From Methanoplanus limicola DSM 2279 (GTDB lineage Archaea; Halobacteriota; Methanomicrobia; Methanomicrobiales; Methanomicrobiaceae), in assembly GCF_000243255.1 (NCBI RefSeq), contig NZ_CM001436.1:3021175-3085174 (forward strand): a DNA stretch of 64,000 bases, read 5' to 3'. Position numbers and translations under genes: made by a program. The notes under the pieces are model-generated. The model was not told the DNA's origin, did no database searches, and saw only the letters and a list, made by a program, of their open reading frames with translations. Below are positions 37,188-45,232 of this stretch, one piece after another (within the stretch, counting starts at the first letter, position 1; every line of letters begins with the position of its first letter).

Positions 37188-37777
37188 TTTTTTTCACGCA
37201 CCGCTATATCGATCTTAAATCGATCGCTAAAAGTTTGTAAAAAATATAGATAAAGGTTCTGAAGTAATACCCTGTTTTTTCCCGCAAAAATCTAAAAAAA
37301 TAGAGAATACATATTTACAAAACAAAATAGTAAAATCAAACTTATTTACTGGGCGAAAAACCCCGCATGCGTCCTGAAATTAAAATAGAAACCCTTATAG
37401 TGAGTTAAGGGATTTTAATACCGGATTTTCCGAAAAAACAAAACGTAAATAATCGCCTAAAATTGCCGGATTTCAGTATAAAAGAGAATACAATACTTAA
37501 AATTTAAAAATAATTTAGCTACACGCCGTTTTATCCAAAGAGATTAATTTAACCTGAACAGGAAAATAACCACATTTTAGTCCCGGATTCTTTGGGAAAA
37601 TCACAATCCGCAGTGATCTGATCGCAGGATCATGCGCCACACTGTAATAACGTGCCGCACCTGTCAGAGAGATACGGGGAACAGGTAAAAATACAAGACA
37701 TCCGAGGATAAAAATGAAACATTATTTTAACTTCCCGGATAGAAAATTAAACCATAGCTAAATGAGGTATATGAGAT
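37188..37777. promoter_or_regulatory. 590-base divergent control region between fwd operon and ftr
   Basis: No protein gene is seen. Next to fwdG a perfect inverted repeat TCGAT-CTTAA-ATCGA (37209-37223) lies 22-36 bases before the ATG, with a TATA-like TATATTTTT on the minus strand further out (about 37240-37250); it is a candidate operator. A second perfect repeat CCCTTA...TAAGGG (37392-37411) lies in the AT-rich middle. Bases 37605-37690 are clearly less AT-rich, with paired elements TGATC/GATCA and ACCTGT/ACAGGT, and may be a leader or small RNA for ftr. Confidence 0.45.
37605..37690. ncRNA. Candidate structured RNA or leader upstream of ftr
   Basis: A relatively GC-rich island of about 85 bases inside a very AT-rich spacer. 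It contains TGATC (37614-37618) with GATCA (37628-37632), and ACCTGT (37659-37664) with ACAGGT (37681-37686), which could form hairpins. In AT-rich archaea such islands often mark structured RNA. It ends about 90 bases before ftr. The strand is uncertain and no known family was recognised. Confidence 0.25.
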
Positions 37778-38665
37778 ATGGAACTCAATGGCGTAAAAAT
37801 TGATGACAATTATGCAGAGGCATTCCCAAACTGGGCATGCAGAGTAATAATCACGGCAATTAATGAACAGTGGGCAATCCAGGCAGCAACCGAAGCAACA
37901 GGATTCGCAACATCAGCAATCGGATGTCCATGTGAAGCCGGAATTGAAGGTGCAGTTGATGCATCAGAGACCCCTGACGGCAGGCCCGGAATCTCCGTTC
38001 TCTTCTTTGCAGGAGGAAAAAAGAAGCTTAAGGAGCAGGTAATAGAGCGCCTCGCAGAATGTGTCCTGACACAGCCAACAACAGCAGTCTTTGATGGCAT
38101 GCCTGACGCAGAAGAGAGAATTGATGTGAAACTCCACTTCTTCGGCGACGGATTCGAGTACAAAAAAGAAGTCGGCGGACGCGAATGCTGGGCAATTCCA
38201 ATCATGAACGGAGAGTACATCGGAGAGGAGAACTTCGGAATTGTAAAAGGTGTCGCAGGCGGCAACTTCTTCATCATGGGTGAGAACATCCCCGCAGCAC
38301 TCATGGCAGCAGAGTCAGCAGTGGATGCAATTATGCTTGTTCCAGGATGTATGTGCTCATTCCCAGTTGTAGCATCAGGCTCAAAGGTCGGTTCAAACAA
38401 GTACAAGTTCATGCCGGCAACAACAAACGAGAAGTACTGCCCGTCAATCCGTGACAAGGTAGAAGGGTCACTTGTACCTGAAGGTGTTGGTGCAGTTTAT
38501 GAGATCGTCATTGACGGAGTTGACGAGGATTCAATAAAGGAAGCAACAAAGGCAGGCATTGAAGCCGCAACAATGATTCCGGGAATCAAATTCATCACCG
38601 CAGGAAACTTCGGCGGAAGCCTCGGCCCGTTCAAGTTCGATCTTAAAGAGATCCTTGGATTATAA
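37778..38665 (+). CDS. ftr: Formylmethanofuran:tetrahydromethanopterin formyltransferase
   Basis: 295 residues, close to the usual 296-298. Ftr moves the formyl group from formylmethanofuran to tetrahydromethanopterin, the second step of methanogenesis from CO2. The start MELNGVKIDDNYAEAFP, the internal GCPCEAGIEG and the ending GGSLGPFKFDLKEIL-type segment are typical. It is acidic, as for cytosolic Ftr. Ribosome site GAGGT precedes the ATG. It is transcribed away from the fwd operon, sharing the long control region, so first and second pathway steps can be co-regulated. Confidence 0.95.
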   Translation: MELNGVKIDDNYAEAFPNWACRVIITAINEQWAIQAATEATGFATSAIGCPCEAGIEGAVDASETPDGRPGISVLFFAGGKKKLKEQVIERLAECVLTQPTTAVFDGMPDAEERIDVKLHFFGDGFEYKKEVGGRECWAIPIMNGEYIGEENFGIVKGVAGGNFFIMGENIPAALMAAESAVDAIMLVPGCMCSFPVVASGSKVGSNKYKFMPATTNEKYCPSIRDKVEGSLVPEGVGAVYEIVIDGVDEDSIKEATKAGIEAATMIPGIKFITAGNFGGSLGPFKFDLKEILGL

Positions 38666-38715
38666 AACCAAATTTAACTGAACCGGAATTTCCGGTAAAA
38701 AAAACCAACAGATTC

Positions 38716-38722
38716 TTTTTTT
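38716..38722 (+). terminator. T7 run after ftr
   Basis: A run of seven T about 50 bases after the ftr stop on the coding strand; no clear stem. Confidence 0.35.
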
Positions 38723-38842
38723 CGCAGGTAAGAACAAGACCAGAATCTCTGATTCAGGGCTAAAAATGAAGATAAACCCCATTTTAAGATTTTGAAGATT
38801 AAACAGTTAAAGGATTCACACTTAAGCCTCCGGACTGTCCGT

Positions 38843-39580
38843 TCAGCAACTGCGGTATATATCTGCCATATCTTCAGAGATAAAAAACCTGGTGAATTTA
38901 CCTTCTTTTTTGGAGCTTACAATGCCGGAATCCGTCAGTCTCCTTATGTGCCAGTTAACTGTACTCTTATCGAGACTGATAATCCTGGAGATATGGTTAT
39001 GTGAAATCCCAGGCCTGTCTTTGATCAGACGAACAATATCCTTTGTTTTCTCATTCCGGCAAAATGCAATAAAAACCATCTCATCATGCCCATATCTGGA
39101 TTTATTCTGGAAATAACATAGTTTATGCCCTGTATTTATTGATACAACATCCCTTTCCCTTTCAAGCACGCGGATATGATACCTGATAGTTCCTGTGTTT
39201 AGACCTGTACATCTGCCTATTTCGGTTGTAGTGCAACCCGGATTTTTGTGGATAAATTCCATAATATTACTTCTTTTCAGATTCGGATTCTTACTCTCCA
39301 GTATCCTGCCGATAAAAGGAACAAGTTTTATGAAACAGAGTGATGAAACAAACAATCCCGACATCACAGATAATTTAATCCATAACGGCACATCTTCAAA
39401 ATCCCTGATACTGTCAGTTCCTGAAGAGTCAATATAGTCCCCCGGAACAGCTGAATCTGTAATAGTATACCCTTCATCATATGATGCAGATGCCGGGACA
39501 ACCAGAAACAGCACCCATATAGTGAAGAGCACTACAAGCTTCACGCCGGATATATTATATGCAGTATTTTTGTGTGCCAT
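38843..39580 (-). CDS. Membrane-anchored regulator with two winged helix-turn-helix domains
   Basis: 245 residues. A hydrophobic N-terminus (about 11-33, signal or anchor), a short outside loop and a second helix (about 68-90) precede two wHTH domains. The first (about 95-160) has TTTEIGRCTGLNTGTIRYHIRVLE. The second (about 175-240) has HNHISRIISLDKSTVNWHIRRL. The layout is that of methanogen membrane-bound one-component regulators. It starts within the last 26 bases of the upstream secreted-protein gene, after GAGAAGGT, so they are co-expressed. Repeated elements near 40228-40255 and 40917-40983 are candidate targets. Confidence 0.75.
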   Translation of the reverse strand: MAHKNTAYNISGVKLVVLFTIWVLFLVVPASASYDEGYTITDSAVPGDYIDSSGTDSIRDFEDVPLWIKLSVMSGLFVSSLCFIKLVPFIGRILESKNPNLKRSNIMEFIHKNPGCTTTEIGRCTGLNTGTIRYHIRVLERERDVVSINTGHKLCYFQNKSRYGHDEMVFIAFCRNEKTKDIVRLIKDRPGISHNHISRIISLDKSTVNWHIRRLTDSGIVSSKKEGKFTRFFISEDMADIYRSC

Positions 39581-40133
39581 TTACCTTCTCACCTTCTACA
39601 GCGTACCACCATTCCCCAAAAGGAAGTCCGTCATCTTTCCGGATATAAAAATAGATCTGCCCATTGCTTACACCATCTATGTCATCATAAAATGGTCCGA
39701 AGATATCTCCCTTTGGGGAATATACCATAAGGCTCAGATTTGATCTCTCATCCTCCCATTTGAGATTTATGTTGAGCGCAGTGGAATATGAAGTTATATT
39801 CTGGCTATGCCAGTTCCGGCTATTCTCCTCAATTATTACAGAGTCTTTTGGCCATCCTCTTTTCCACCTGTCCACTCTGGTTTTCTGATCACATGAAAGC
39901 TCATCATAAAATTCCGGCCATGTTTTCTGAAGGTATTCACCGATTGTTATATCTGCCCCCTCAATTTCATTCATAACTTCAAGCTGCTCTTCTGTAGCCT
40001 CCGCATATAATGCCTGTGCAGGCAGAATAATAATCATACAGAGTAGAATAACCGGAAGTATGAACTGAAATATCACAGGAAACCTTCTTCTTTGTCTCAT
40101 TAAGGAAATCTGCCGATTGAATTTTGTATTCAT
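39555..40133 (-). CDS. Small secreted protein, tandem paralogue 1
   Basis: 192 residues with a signal peptide (ending PAQA near 42). An acidic helical segment follows (about 44-90; QLEVMNEIEGADITIGEYL, EFYDEL, RWKRGWPKD), nearly the same as in the neighbouring gene at 40579-40860, and then a beta-rich C-terminal domain (LMVYSPKGDIFGPFYDD...; FYIRKDDGLPFGEWW). I do not recognise the family. ATG 40133 is used, but an internal ATG at 40100 is possible. It is transcribed with the wHTH regulator. Confidence 0.65.
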   Translation of the reverse strand: MNTKFNRQISLMRQRRRFPVIFQFILPVILLCMIIILPAQALYAEATEEQLEVMNEIEGADITIGEYLQKTWPEFYDELSCDQKTRVDRWKRGWPKDSVIIEENSRNWHSQNITSYSTALNINLKWEDERSNLSLMVYSPKGDIFGPFYDDIDGVSNGQIYFYIRKDDGLPFGEWWYAVEGEKVNGTQKYCI

Positions 40134-40227
40134 AGTATCACCTCTAAAATGAGTATTAGATAATTCCCGTATTAATTCAAAAGGAATTAACAGTTATTTA
40201 AACTACCTTTTGGATAACCGGAATATA

Positions 40228-40255
40228 TATCATTTCTCTGACAATCATCCAACAA
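40228..40255. repeat. Upstream element copy 1 (28 bp)
   Basis: This 28-base element, ending CATCCAACAA, matches 40917-40944 at 24 of 28 positions by eye; all four differences are C/T transitions. Each copy lies upstream of one of the two small secreted paralogues in the same orientation, so it is either a shared control element or residue of the duplication. Confidence 0.6.
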
Positions 40256-40275
40256 AAAAGTGATCTCAAATGAGA

Positions 40276-40860
40276 TCATGAATAATACATTGGGCCTGCT
40301 GAATCTGAGTCTTCAGCGTCAGGACTTAATGAGTAGCTCCATGCATTTGAGTTATAATATCCTGATGCAGGATACATATAGAGATTGGATGCGTCAATAT
40401 AACTTGCTGAGTTGCTGTATGCTGTTGAGCTTACAACCTGATCAGAGCTGTTTTTCAATTTCACCTCGATATAATGATATTGTGGTGTTCCTCCATAGAC
40501 AGTTGAATCACCACCGTAAGAGATTCTGTTCGTTCCACTGCCGATATAAGCATTTGTTGACATTGATGTCCTTGTTTTTCAACTTTCAGACACCTGATTT
40601 TCAGATAAACTTTTTGGCCAGCTTTTTTTCCAGCAGTTTACTTTTTCTTTCTGTTCTTCTGAAAGTTCATCATAGAACTGAGGCCAGACTTTCTGCAGGT
40701 ATTCACCAATTGTTATATCAGTTCCTTCGATCTCATTCATCACTTTCAGCTGTTCATCTGTTGCTTCTGCTTTCAGAGCGCTGACAGGAGATACTGAACA
40801 TATCACCATCCCCAGGATTAAAAAAATCCCGAACACTGTAAATTTCCTCGATTTATTCAC
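40276..40860 (-). pseudogene. Small secreted protein, tandem paralogue 2, interrupted by in-frame TGA
   Basis: The first part (start GTG 40860 after GGAAAGG; an in-frame ATG exists at 40944) has a signal peptide ending SPVSA and the same QLKVMNEIEGTDITIGEYL and EFYDEL-type segment as the neighbour. It stops at TGA 40579-40581. Five codons later, in the same frame, an ATG at 40563 begins 95 more residues with no signal peptide. They are rich in Ser, Tyr and Asn, extracellular-looking, and end GPMYYS. The simplest reading is one secreted protein split by a nonsense change. However, AAGGA seven bases before the 40563 ATG would allow independent translation of the second part. The C-terminal parts of the two paralogues are not similar. 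Confidence 0.5.
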
Positions 40861-40916
40861 TTTTCCTTTCCTGTACCTTTCTATGGCACAGACAAAGTTA
40901 TAATATTTTGAATAAA

Positions 40917-40944
40917 TATTATCTCTCTGATAACCATCCAACAA
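40917..40944. repeat. Upstream element copy 2 (28 bp)
   Basis: Second copy of the element at 40228-40255. Its end overlaps the left arm of the inverted repeat at 40937-40983. Confidence 0.6.
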
Positions 40945-40983
40945 TCTGCAATTAGATGATTGTACCAGTTCTAAATTGTTGGA
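40937..40983. promoter_or_regulatory. Perfect 9-bp inverted repeat between divergent genes
   Basis: TCCAACAAT (40937-40945) and ATTGTTGGA (40975-40983) are exact reverse complements, 29 bases apart, in the spacer between the secreted paralogue and the divergent beta-propeller gene. The core CCAACAA also occurs in the element at 40228-40255. It may be the operator of the adjacent wHTH regulator; this is inference. Confidence 0.45.
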
Positions 40984-41032
40984 CGGAAATCAGATATGAC
41001 ATATATCCTCATGGGATAAGATATTATATTCA

Positions 41033-42289
41033 GTGAATGATATGCACGATCACGCAAGCAGAAAAACACAGATACTTTTTTCCCTGCTCCTGATCACCGG
41101 GATTATTCTCCCCGGTGTTCAGGCAGCCGGCATCCCGGGCGATGAAGTGACAATATTTACAGCTGAAGAAGGCGCCTATGCCTATGGAATAGTTGACTCA
41201 GGGAACATATTAATCTCAGAAATCTACCCTGATAGTGACGAACCCGGATGGGTTAAACTGTACAGATACAATATCAGCAGGGCCAGTATTGTAACACTGC
41301 CTGCCGGAAATCCGGATGGCATAAATATGGACATCTGTGGAGACACAATAATATGGGCTGAAATCACTGAGAAAAACGACTTTTCAGGCCCCGAAATTAC
41401 CCTGAATATATACCCGGACAGAGAAGATATGCCGATGGAAATCCCCGATAAATTTAAATCAGTCAGTGATTTAAAACTCGTAAACGGGAATGTTGTTATC
41501 ACCGGAAGAGATTCATTTATGCTGAATTCCGGTTCCGGAATGAGTGACATTTACATATATTATCCTGACGAAAAGAGACTGATACATCAGGAAATTCCGG
41601 GAAGGCAGGGATCGGTATCTGCCTCAGGAGACTACATAGTATTTCAGGATGACCGGTATGGTCAGATGAAAAATACTGTCCATATTATGAACCTCAAAAA
41701 CTCTGTATCATGGCAGATCGGTGATGAAAAAAATGGCGTTTTTTCATCCCCCGACATATCCGGTGAAAAAGTAGTATACCGGTTTGATGAGGACTTTGGA
41801 TCATTTCTGAAAGAAGAGGTATCACAGCAGCTATTACTGACCGAAATTTCGACAAATAAAACAAAAATTATCGCATCGCCAGGTGCGAGAATATCAGAAC
41901 CAAAAATTGACGGCGACAATATTGTCTGGAGCGACAGGAGATATAAAGAGCACTATAAAATATGGCTTTATGACCTTAATGAAGAGAGGGAAACACTGGT
42001 AGCAGTGACCGGTAATGAATATCCCGGAGCAGTTGAGATATCCGGCAGTACAGTAATGTGGTCTGATTTTGTGGATGGTCGCAGTACATTAAAAATAAGA
42101 GAGATGTCTTCCCTAAAAGCATCAGACAGTGATCCTTTATACACTGAAACTACACAGCAGAATTCAGAGAACAAAGGAATAAATGATCAGGATAAATACC
42201 CTGCTGAAAGAAAATCAGGTACTTCTTTGGAACTGTCACTGGTTGCAGTAATTTCCGGATTAGTCCTCATCGCAGGGAAGAGATATTGA
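41033..42289 (+). CDS. Secreted beta-propeller-like surface protein
   Basis: 418 residues with a signal peptide (about 10-32, PGVQAAG). About six repeated units of four beta-strands follow, with motifs such as GDTIIWAEI, GNVVITGR, GDYIVFQDDRYG, GEKVVYRFDED, GDNIVWSDRRY and GSTVMWSDFVDGR. These are TolB/WD-like propeller blades. It ends in a hydrophilic stalk and a membrane segment with basic tail (LVAVISGLVLIAGKRY). Probably an extracellular binding or adhesion protein. It is divergent from the small secreted paralogues and may share their control region. Confidence 0.7.
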   Translation: MNDMHDHASRKTQILFSLLLITGIILPGVQAAGIPGDEVTIFTAEEGAYAYGIVDSGNILISEIYPDSDEPGWVKLYRYNISRASIVTLPAGNPDGINMDICGDTIIWAEITEKNDFSGPEITLNIYPDREDMPMEIPDKFKSVSDLKLVNGNVVITGRDSFMLNSGSGMSDIYIYYPDEKRLIHQEIPGRQGSVSASGDYIVFQDDRYGQMKNTVHIMNLKNSVSWQIGDEKNGVFSSPDISGEKVVYRFDEDFGSFLKEEVSQQLLLTEISTNKTKIIASPGARISEPKIDGDNIVWSDRRYKEHYKIWLYDLNEERETLVAVTGNEYPGAVEISGSTVMWSDFVDGRSTLKIREMSSLKASDSDPLYTETTQQNSENKGINDQDKYPAERKSGTSLELSLVAVISGLVLIAGKRY

Positions 42290-42388
42290 AGCAGAAAATA
42301 GATTTTCAGGCTTCAGCACAACTGAGGACGCACACCCGGATTCAAAAACCAGCTACATTTCAGAGAGAAACCGGCAAAAACCAAACCC

Positions 42389-42402
42389 ATTATATACTTT
42401 GT
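42389..42402 (+). promoter_or_regulatory. TATA box of the coenzyme B operon
   Basis: CATTATATACTTTG is a TATA candidate about 45 bases before the TTG start at 42443. CCGAAA and TTTCGG (about 42403-42433) form an inverted repeat in the leader. GGTGA before the TTG is the ribosome site. Confidence 0.45.
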
Positions 42403-42442
42403 TGCCGAAAATCCTGTTAACGAAAATTTCGGTGACAAACAA

Positions 42443-43399
42443 TTGACTATTATATTAACTCCCGAAGAGGTCAGAGAACGCTTTGGCACAATGTTTTGCA
42501 GAAAATTTCTGGTTATAGTTGATGAAGAAGCAGAGAAGGCAGAAATTATCGAACATTGCTGTCACAGAGGGGCAATTGAATGGGATGTGATGAACCGCAG
42601 GCGTGCCGGCGGTGCTGTGGAATCAATAAGTGTTGAGGGTGCATCAATGACCATATCAGCAAAAATCGGCAAATTCCCGATTAATTTTGGTGCCGCAGGT
42701 GATGACATCGGAGGACAGGCGCTTGAAGGTGTATCTGTAGAAGGTGACCTTGTGGCAACCGACTGGGCAGGCATTGCAGGCGCCGGTGTCGGTGTTGCAG
42801 TATGCCTGCCGCAGGCACCGGGTGTTATCAGAACAGAATACCCGACAGAAGATGATCTAAAGGCAGGCGGGGCAAGGACATGCAGGACGAGGATCTACTC
42901 ACCGAAATATGTCAAAATATCAATCGGAATTGACGACACGGACACAAAGGAGTCAGGGGCAACCTGGGTGCTTGCATCCAAATGTGCCGAGGCGTGCACC
43001 ATTGAAGGTGTTGAATACCTCGACATGAGGCTCATTCAGTTAAACCCGAAGGTCCCGAACAAGACGACAAACTGCGTAGGATCTGCACTCAATTTTGCTG
43101 TCCGGCCGGATAAGGTGGATGAACTGCTTGCATTTGTAAAGGAGTTTATCGAGGAGAGATCTGTCAGTGAGGATACAGGCATTGCAGTATGGCGTGGACT
43201 TACACAGCCCGAATCACCGTATCTTGAAAAGATTAAGACTGAAGTTTTAAATGTTGAGGAGTGCGAGGCTGAAGCAGAAAGGCTTGGCATAGAGTATATA
43301 GATTCTGCAAAGAGCAAGGGCAGAATCGGTGCTCTTGGTGCAGTGCTCTGGGCAAACAGAGGAATTGAGGCGGCGGGGCTGTATGGAGAACATCTTTAA
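42443..43399 (+). CDS. DDTD protein, methanogenesis marker 11-like, paralogue 1
   Basis: 318 residues. The N-terminal half is a beta-rich domain with a Gly-rich core (AGIAGAGVGVAVCLPQ near 109-124). The second half begins with IGIDDTDT (161-168) followed by SGATWVLASKC, a TiaS-like nucleotide-handling motif. Conserved CC at 39-40 may be functional. Architecture and motifs match the protein encoded next door (43383-44261). That pair resembles TIGR03280, a family found only in methanogens and of unknown function. The start is TTG after GGTGA. It is the first gene of a nine-gene operon ending in aksF. An alternative is a separate, unnamed DDTD subfamily. Confidence 0.7.
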   Translation: MTIILTPEEVRERFGTMFCRKFLVIVDEEAEKAEIIEHCCHRGAIEWDVMNRRRAGGAVESISVEGASMTISAKIGKFPINFGAAGDDIGGQALEGVSVEGDLVATDWAGIAGAGVGVAVCLPQAPGVIRTEYPTEDDLKAGGARTCRTRIYSPKYVKISIGIDDTDTKESGATWVLASKCAEACTIEGVEYLDMRLIQLNPKVPNKTTNCVGSALNFAVRPDKVDELLAFVKEFIEERSVSEDTGIAVWRGLTQPESPYLEKIKTEVLNVEECEAEAERLGIEYIDSAKSKGRIGALGAVLWANRGIEAAGLYGEHL

Positions 43400-44261
43400 T
43401 AATCCATATTCCATCTCCTATCCGGAGATAATTGCTGTAAGCTCTGAGGACAACTCCAGGATAGAGCTTATAGAAAAATTTGACTGTATTGGCGGTGCGA
43501 TGTGGGCCGGAAATCATTACAGGAAAAGTCCGCTTACAGAATCAGTCAGAGTCGTGGGAAATACCCAGAGATTTATGCTGAGTACAGGGTGTGTGGACCT
43601 TGAGCTTGAGGGTTCATACTTCCCTGCCGGAATATGCGGTGCGGAAATTTCCGGTGATGAAATATCCATATCATACGTCGGCATGGGCGGCGGAGGAGTA
43701 GGAGCATCGGTGTGCAGATCCACTGCAAAGGGTGTCATAAAAAGTTCATCAGAGCCATGCGGAGGAGGGAAGGTTGCCGGTTCGACAATTACCCTTCCAA
43801 AGATGCAGAGGGTTGTAATCGGGATTGATGATACCGATACTGCCGAGGAGGGTGCAACGTGGACACTTGCACATAATATATCAAAGGCAGTTGAGGATGA
43901 GAATTCAAGATATCTCTCCCATACAATAGTTCAGCTCTTTCCCGTTCCTTACAGAACAAAAAACTGTGTGGCAATTGCATGTGAATTCGCCACCAGAGAG
44001 CCTGAGAAACTTATAAGCAGTTTTGAAGAGCTTGTCAGGAAGTACACACTCTCGGATGAGACAGGGCTATGTGCATTCTCCGGTTTTGATACAACACCAC
44101 TCAGAAAATACGGGGAGCAGGTTAAAGCCGGAGAAGTAAGCAATGCTGAGTTTGAAGAGATAAGAGAACTTCTTGAGATCAGAATTGAAGGAAGGGGAAT
44201 TATCGGTGCTGCGGCTGCAATTCCATTTTATACAGATTACGAAGAGGCTCTGAAGATATGA
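43383..44261 (+). CDS. DDTD protein, methanogenesis marker protein 11, paralogue 2
   Basis: 292 residues from the ATG 43383, which lies inside the end of the previous gene; longer upstream frames are not supported. It has FDCIGGAMW near 33-41, a Gly-rich VGMGGGGVGASVC loop (about 99-111), and IGIDDTDT at 146-153 followed by EEGATWTLAHN. The C-terminus includes GIIGAAAAIPF. I believe this is methanogenesis marker 11 itself. The reaction is unknown. Its gene overlaps that of the radical SAM protein by four bases. Confidence 0.75.
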   Translation: MENIFNNPYSISYPEIIAVSSEDNSRIELIEKFDCIGGAMWAGNHYRKSPLTESVRVVGNTQRFMLSTGCVDLELEGSYFPAGICGAEISGDEISISYVGMGGGGVGASVCRSTAKGVIKSSSEPCGGGKVAGSTITLPKMQRVVIGIDDTDTAEEGATWTLAHNISKAVEDENSRYLSHTIVQLFPVPYRTKNCVAIACEFATREPEKLISSFEELVRKYTLSDETGLCAFSGFDTTPLRKYGEQVKAGEVSNAEFEEIRELLEIRIEGRGIIGAAAAIPFYTDYEEALKI

Positions 44262-45232
44262 GATGGTGTGAATTAAAGGCCGGACTTCTGGAAGCGGGCA
44301 CTGCAAAGATTACAGGCGGAACTGAGGGTATAACTTCATTCTCAAAGGCAGGCCCGTCATCAGGAGAGGGCGGATCGGTCTTTTTTTCATCCGGAAACAT
44401 GAGAGTCCGGTTAAGCATTACGGATGACAGTCCGGTTGAGATTGTCATCACTGACAGAGATAATGCCGTACTTAAGTTTGAGGGAGAGGAAGTCGAAGGG
44501 AGGGTAGAACCTGCCACCCTTCACTGCCCCCGGCAGGCATTTATTACAGTCAGTGAGGGCTGTATATTCAGGTGCAGATACTGCTCTGTTCCCACCCAGG
44601 AGAAGAAGTTCAAGAGTCCTGAAGAGATTGATAGGATGATCGAAGGAGTTCTGCCTGATATAGACTGCATCTCACTTACAAGCGGAGTTATAGGTTCTCC
44701 CGAAGAGGATGAGGAGAGGGTCATTGAGGTTGTAACAAGGGTTATGAGATTCGGCTTGCCAGTCGGAGTTTCTATATACCCCCTTAAGGAAACTCCAAAA
44801 AAGCTCTTTGATCTCGGAGTTTTGGAGGTGAAGTTCAACCTTGAGGCTGCAACAGAGAAACTCTTTCAGGAGATCTGCCCGGAGATGGAGAGAGATCAGA
44901 TTATGGACGCACTCATAGAATCCGTGCGGCTTTTCGGGAAGAACAGGGTTTTTACCAATATAATCCTTGGTGCAGGTGAGAGTGATTCAGAGATGAGAGC
45001 CTGCATCTCAGAAGTCACAGCTCTTGGCATAATTCCGGTCATCCGTCCGCTGACACCTAAGGCAGAGATGTCTGAGAAAGCCGGATACAGCAGACCTGCA
45101 CGTGAGAGAATCCTGAATATTACAGAGTTTCTTGATGACGAACTACTCAAAAACGGACTTGATACCGGAGTTGCAGAGACTATGTGCACAGCCTGCACCG
45201 GCTGTGATCTTGTGCCAGGGAGGGATTTTTAG
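44258..45232 (+). CDS. Radical SAM protein with C-terminal CX2CX2C, biotin-synthase-related
   Basis: 324 residues. An unusual N-terminal region of about 90 residues precedes the radical SAM core with CX3CX2C at C102, C106 and C109 (CIFRCRYC). A further CX2CX2C (C310, C313, C316) at the C-terminus could hold an auxiliary iron-sulfur cluster. It resembles the archaeal biotin-synthase-related radical SAM group (COG2516-like). Within the operon it lies between two DDTD proteins and the thiamine-diphosphate protein. In lipoyl and biotin synthase, auxiliary clusters give sulfur; whether this one does so for the coenzyme B thiol is a hypothesis. Confidence 0.8.
   Translation: MRWCELKAGLLEAGTAKITGGTEGITSFSKAGPSSGEGGSVFFSSGNMRVRLSITDDSPVEIVITDRDNAVLKFEGEEVEGRVEPATLHCPRQAFITVSEGCIFRCRYCSVPTQEKKFKSPEEIDRMIEGVLPDIDCISLTSGVIGSPEEDEERVIEVVTRVMRFGLPVGVSIYPLKETPKKLFDLGVLEVKFNLEAATEKLFQEICPEMERDQIMDALIESVRLFGKNRVFTNIILGAGESDSEMRACISEVTALGIIPVIRPLTPKAEMSEKAGYSRPARERILNITEFLDDELLKNGLDTGVAETMCTACTGCDLVPGRDF

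Noticed and set aside
37188-37777. tRNA or rRNA gene in the long spacer
   Set aside because: I looked for acceptor-stem pairing and T-loop motifs and found none; only short inverted repeats are present.
40579-40581. TGA as a selenocysteine codon
   Set aside because: The surrounding sequence is not a selenoprotein family, no SECIS-like element was seen, and the formylmethanofuran dehydrogenase and Hdr genes here use cysteine where selenium-using methanogens use selenocysteine.
43329-43382. N-terminal extension of the second DDTD protein
   Set aside because: Would lie deep inside the preceding gene; the ATG at 43383 has a ribosome site and begins the family-like sequence.
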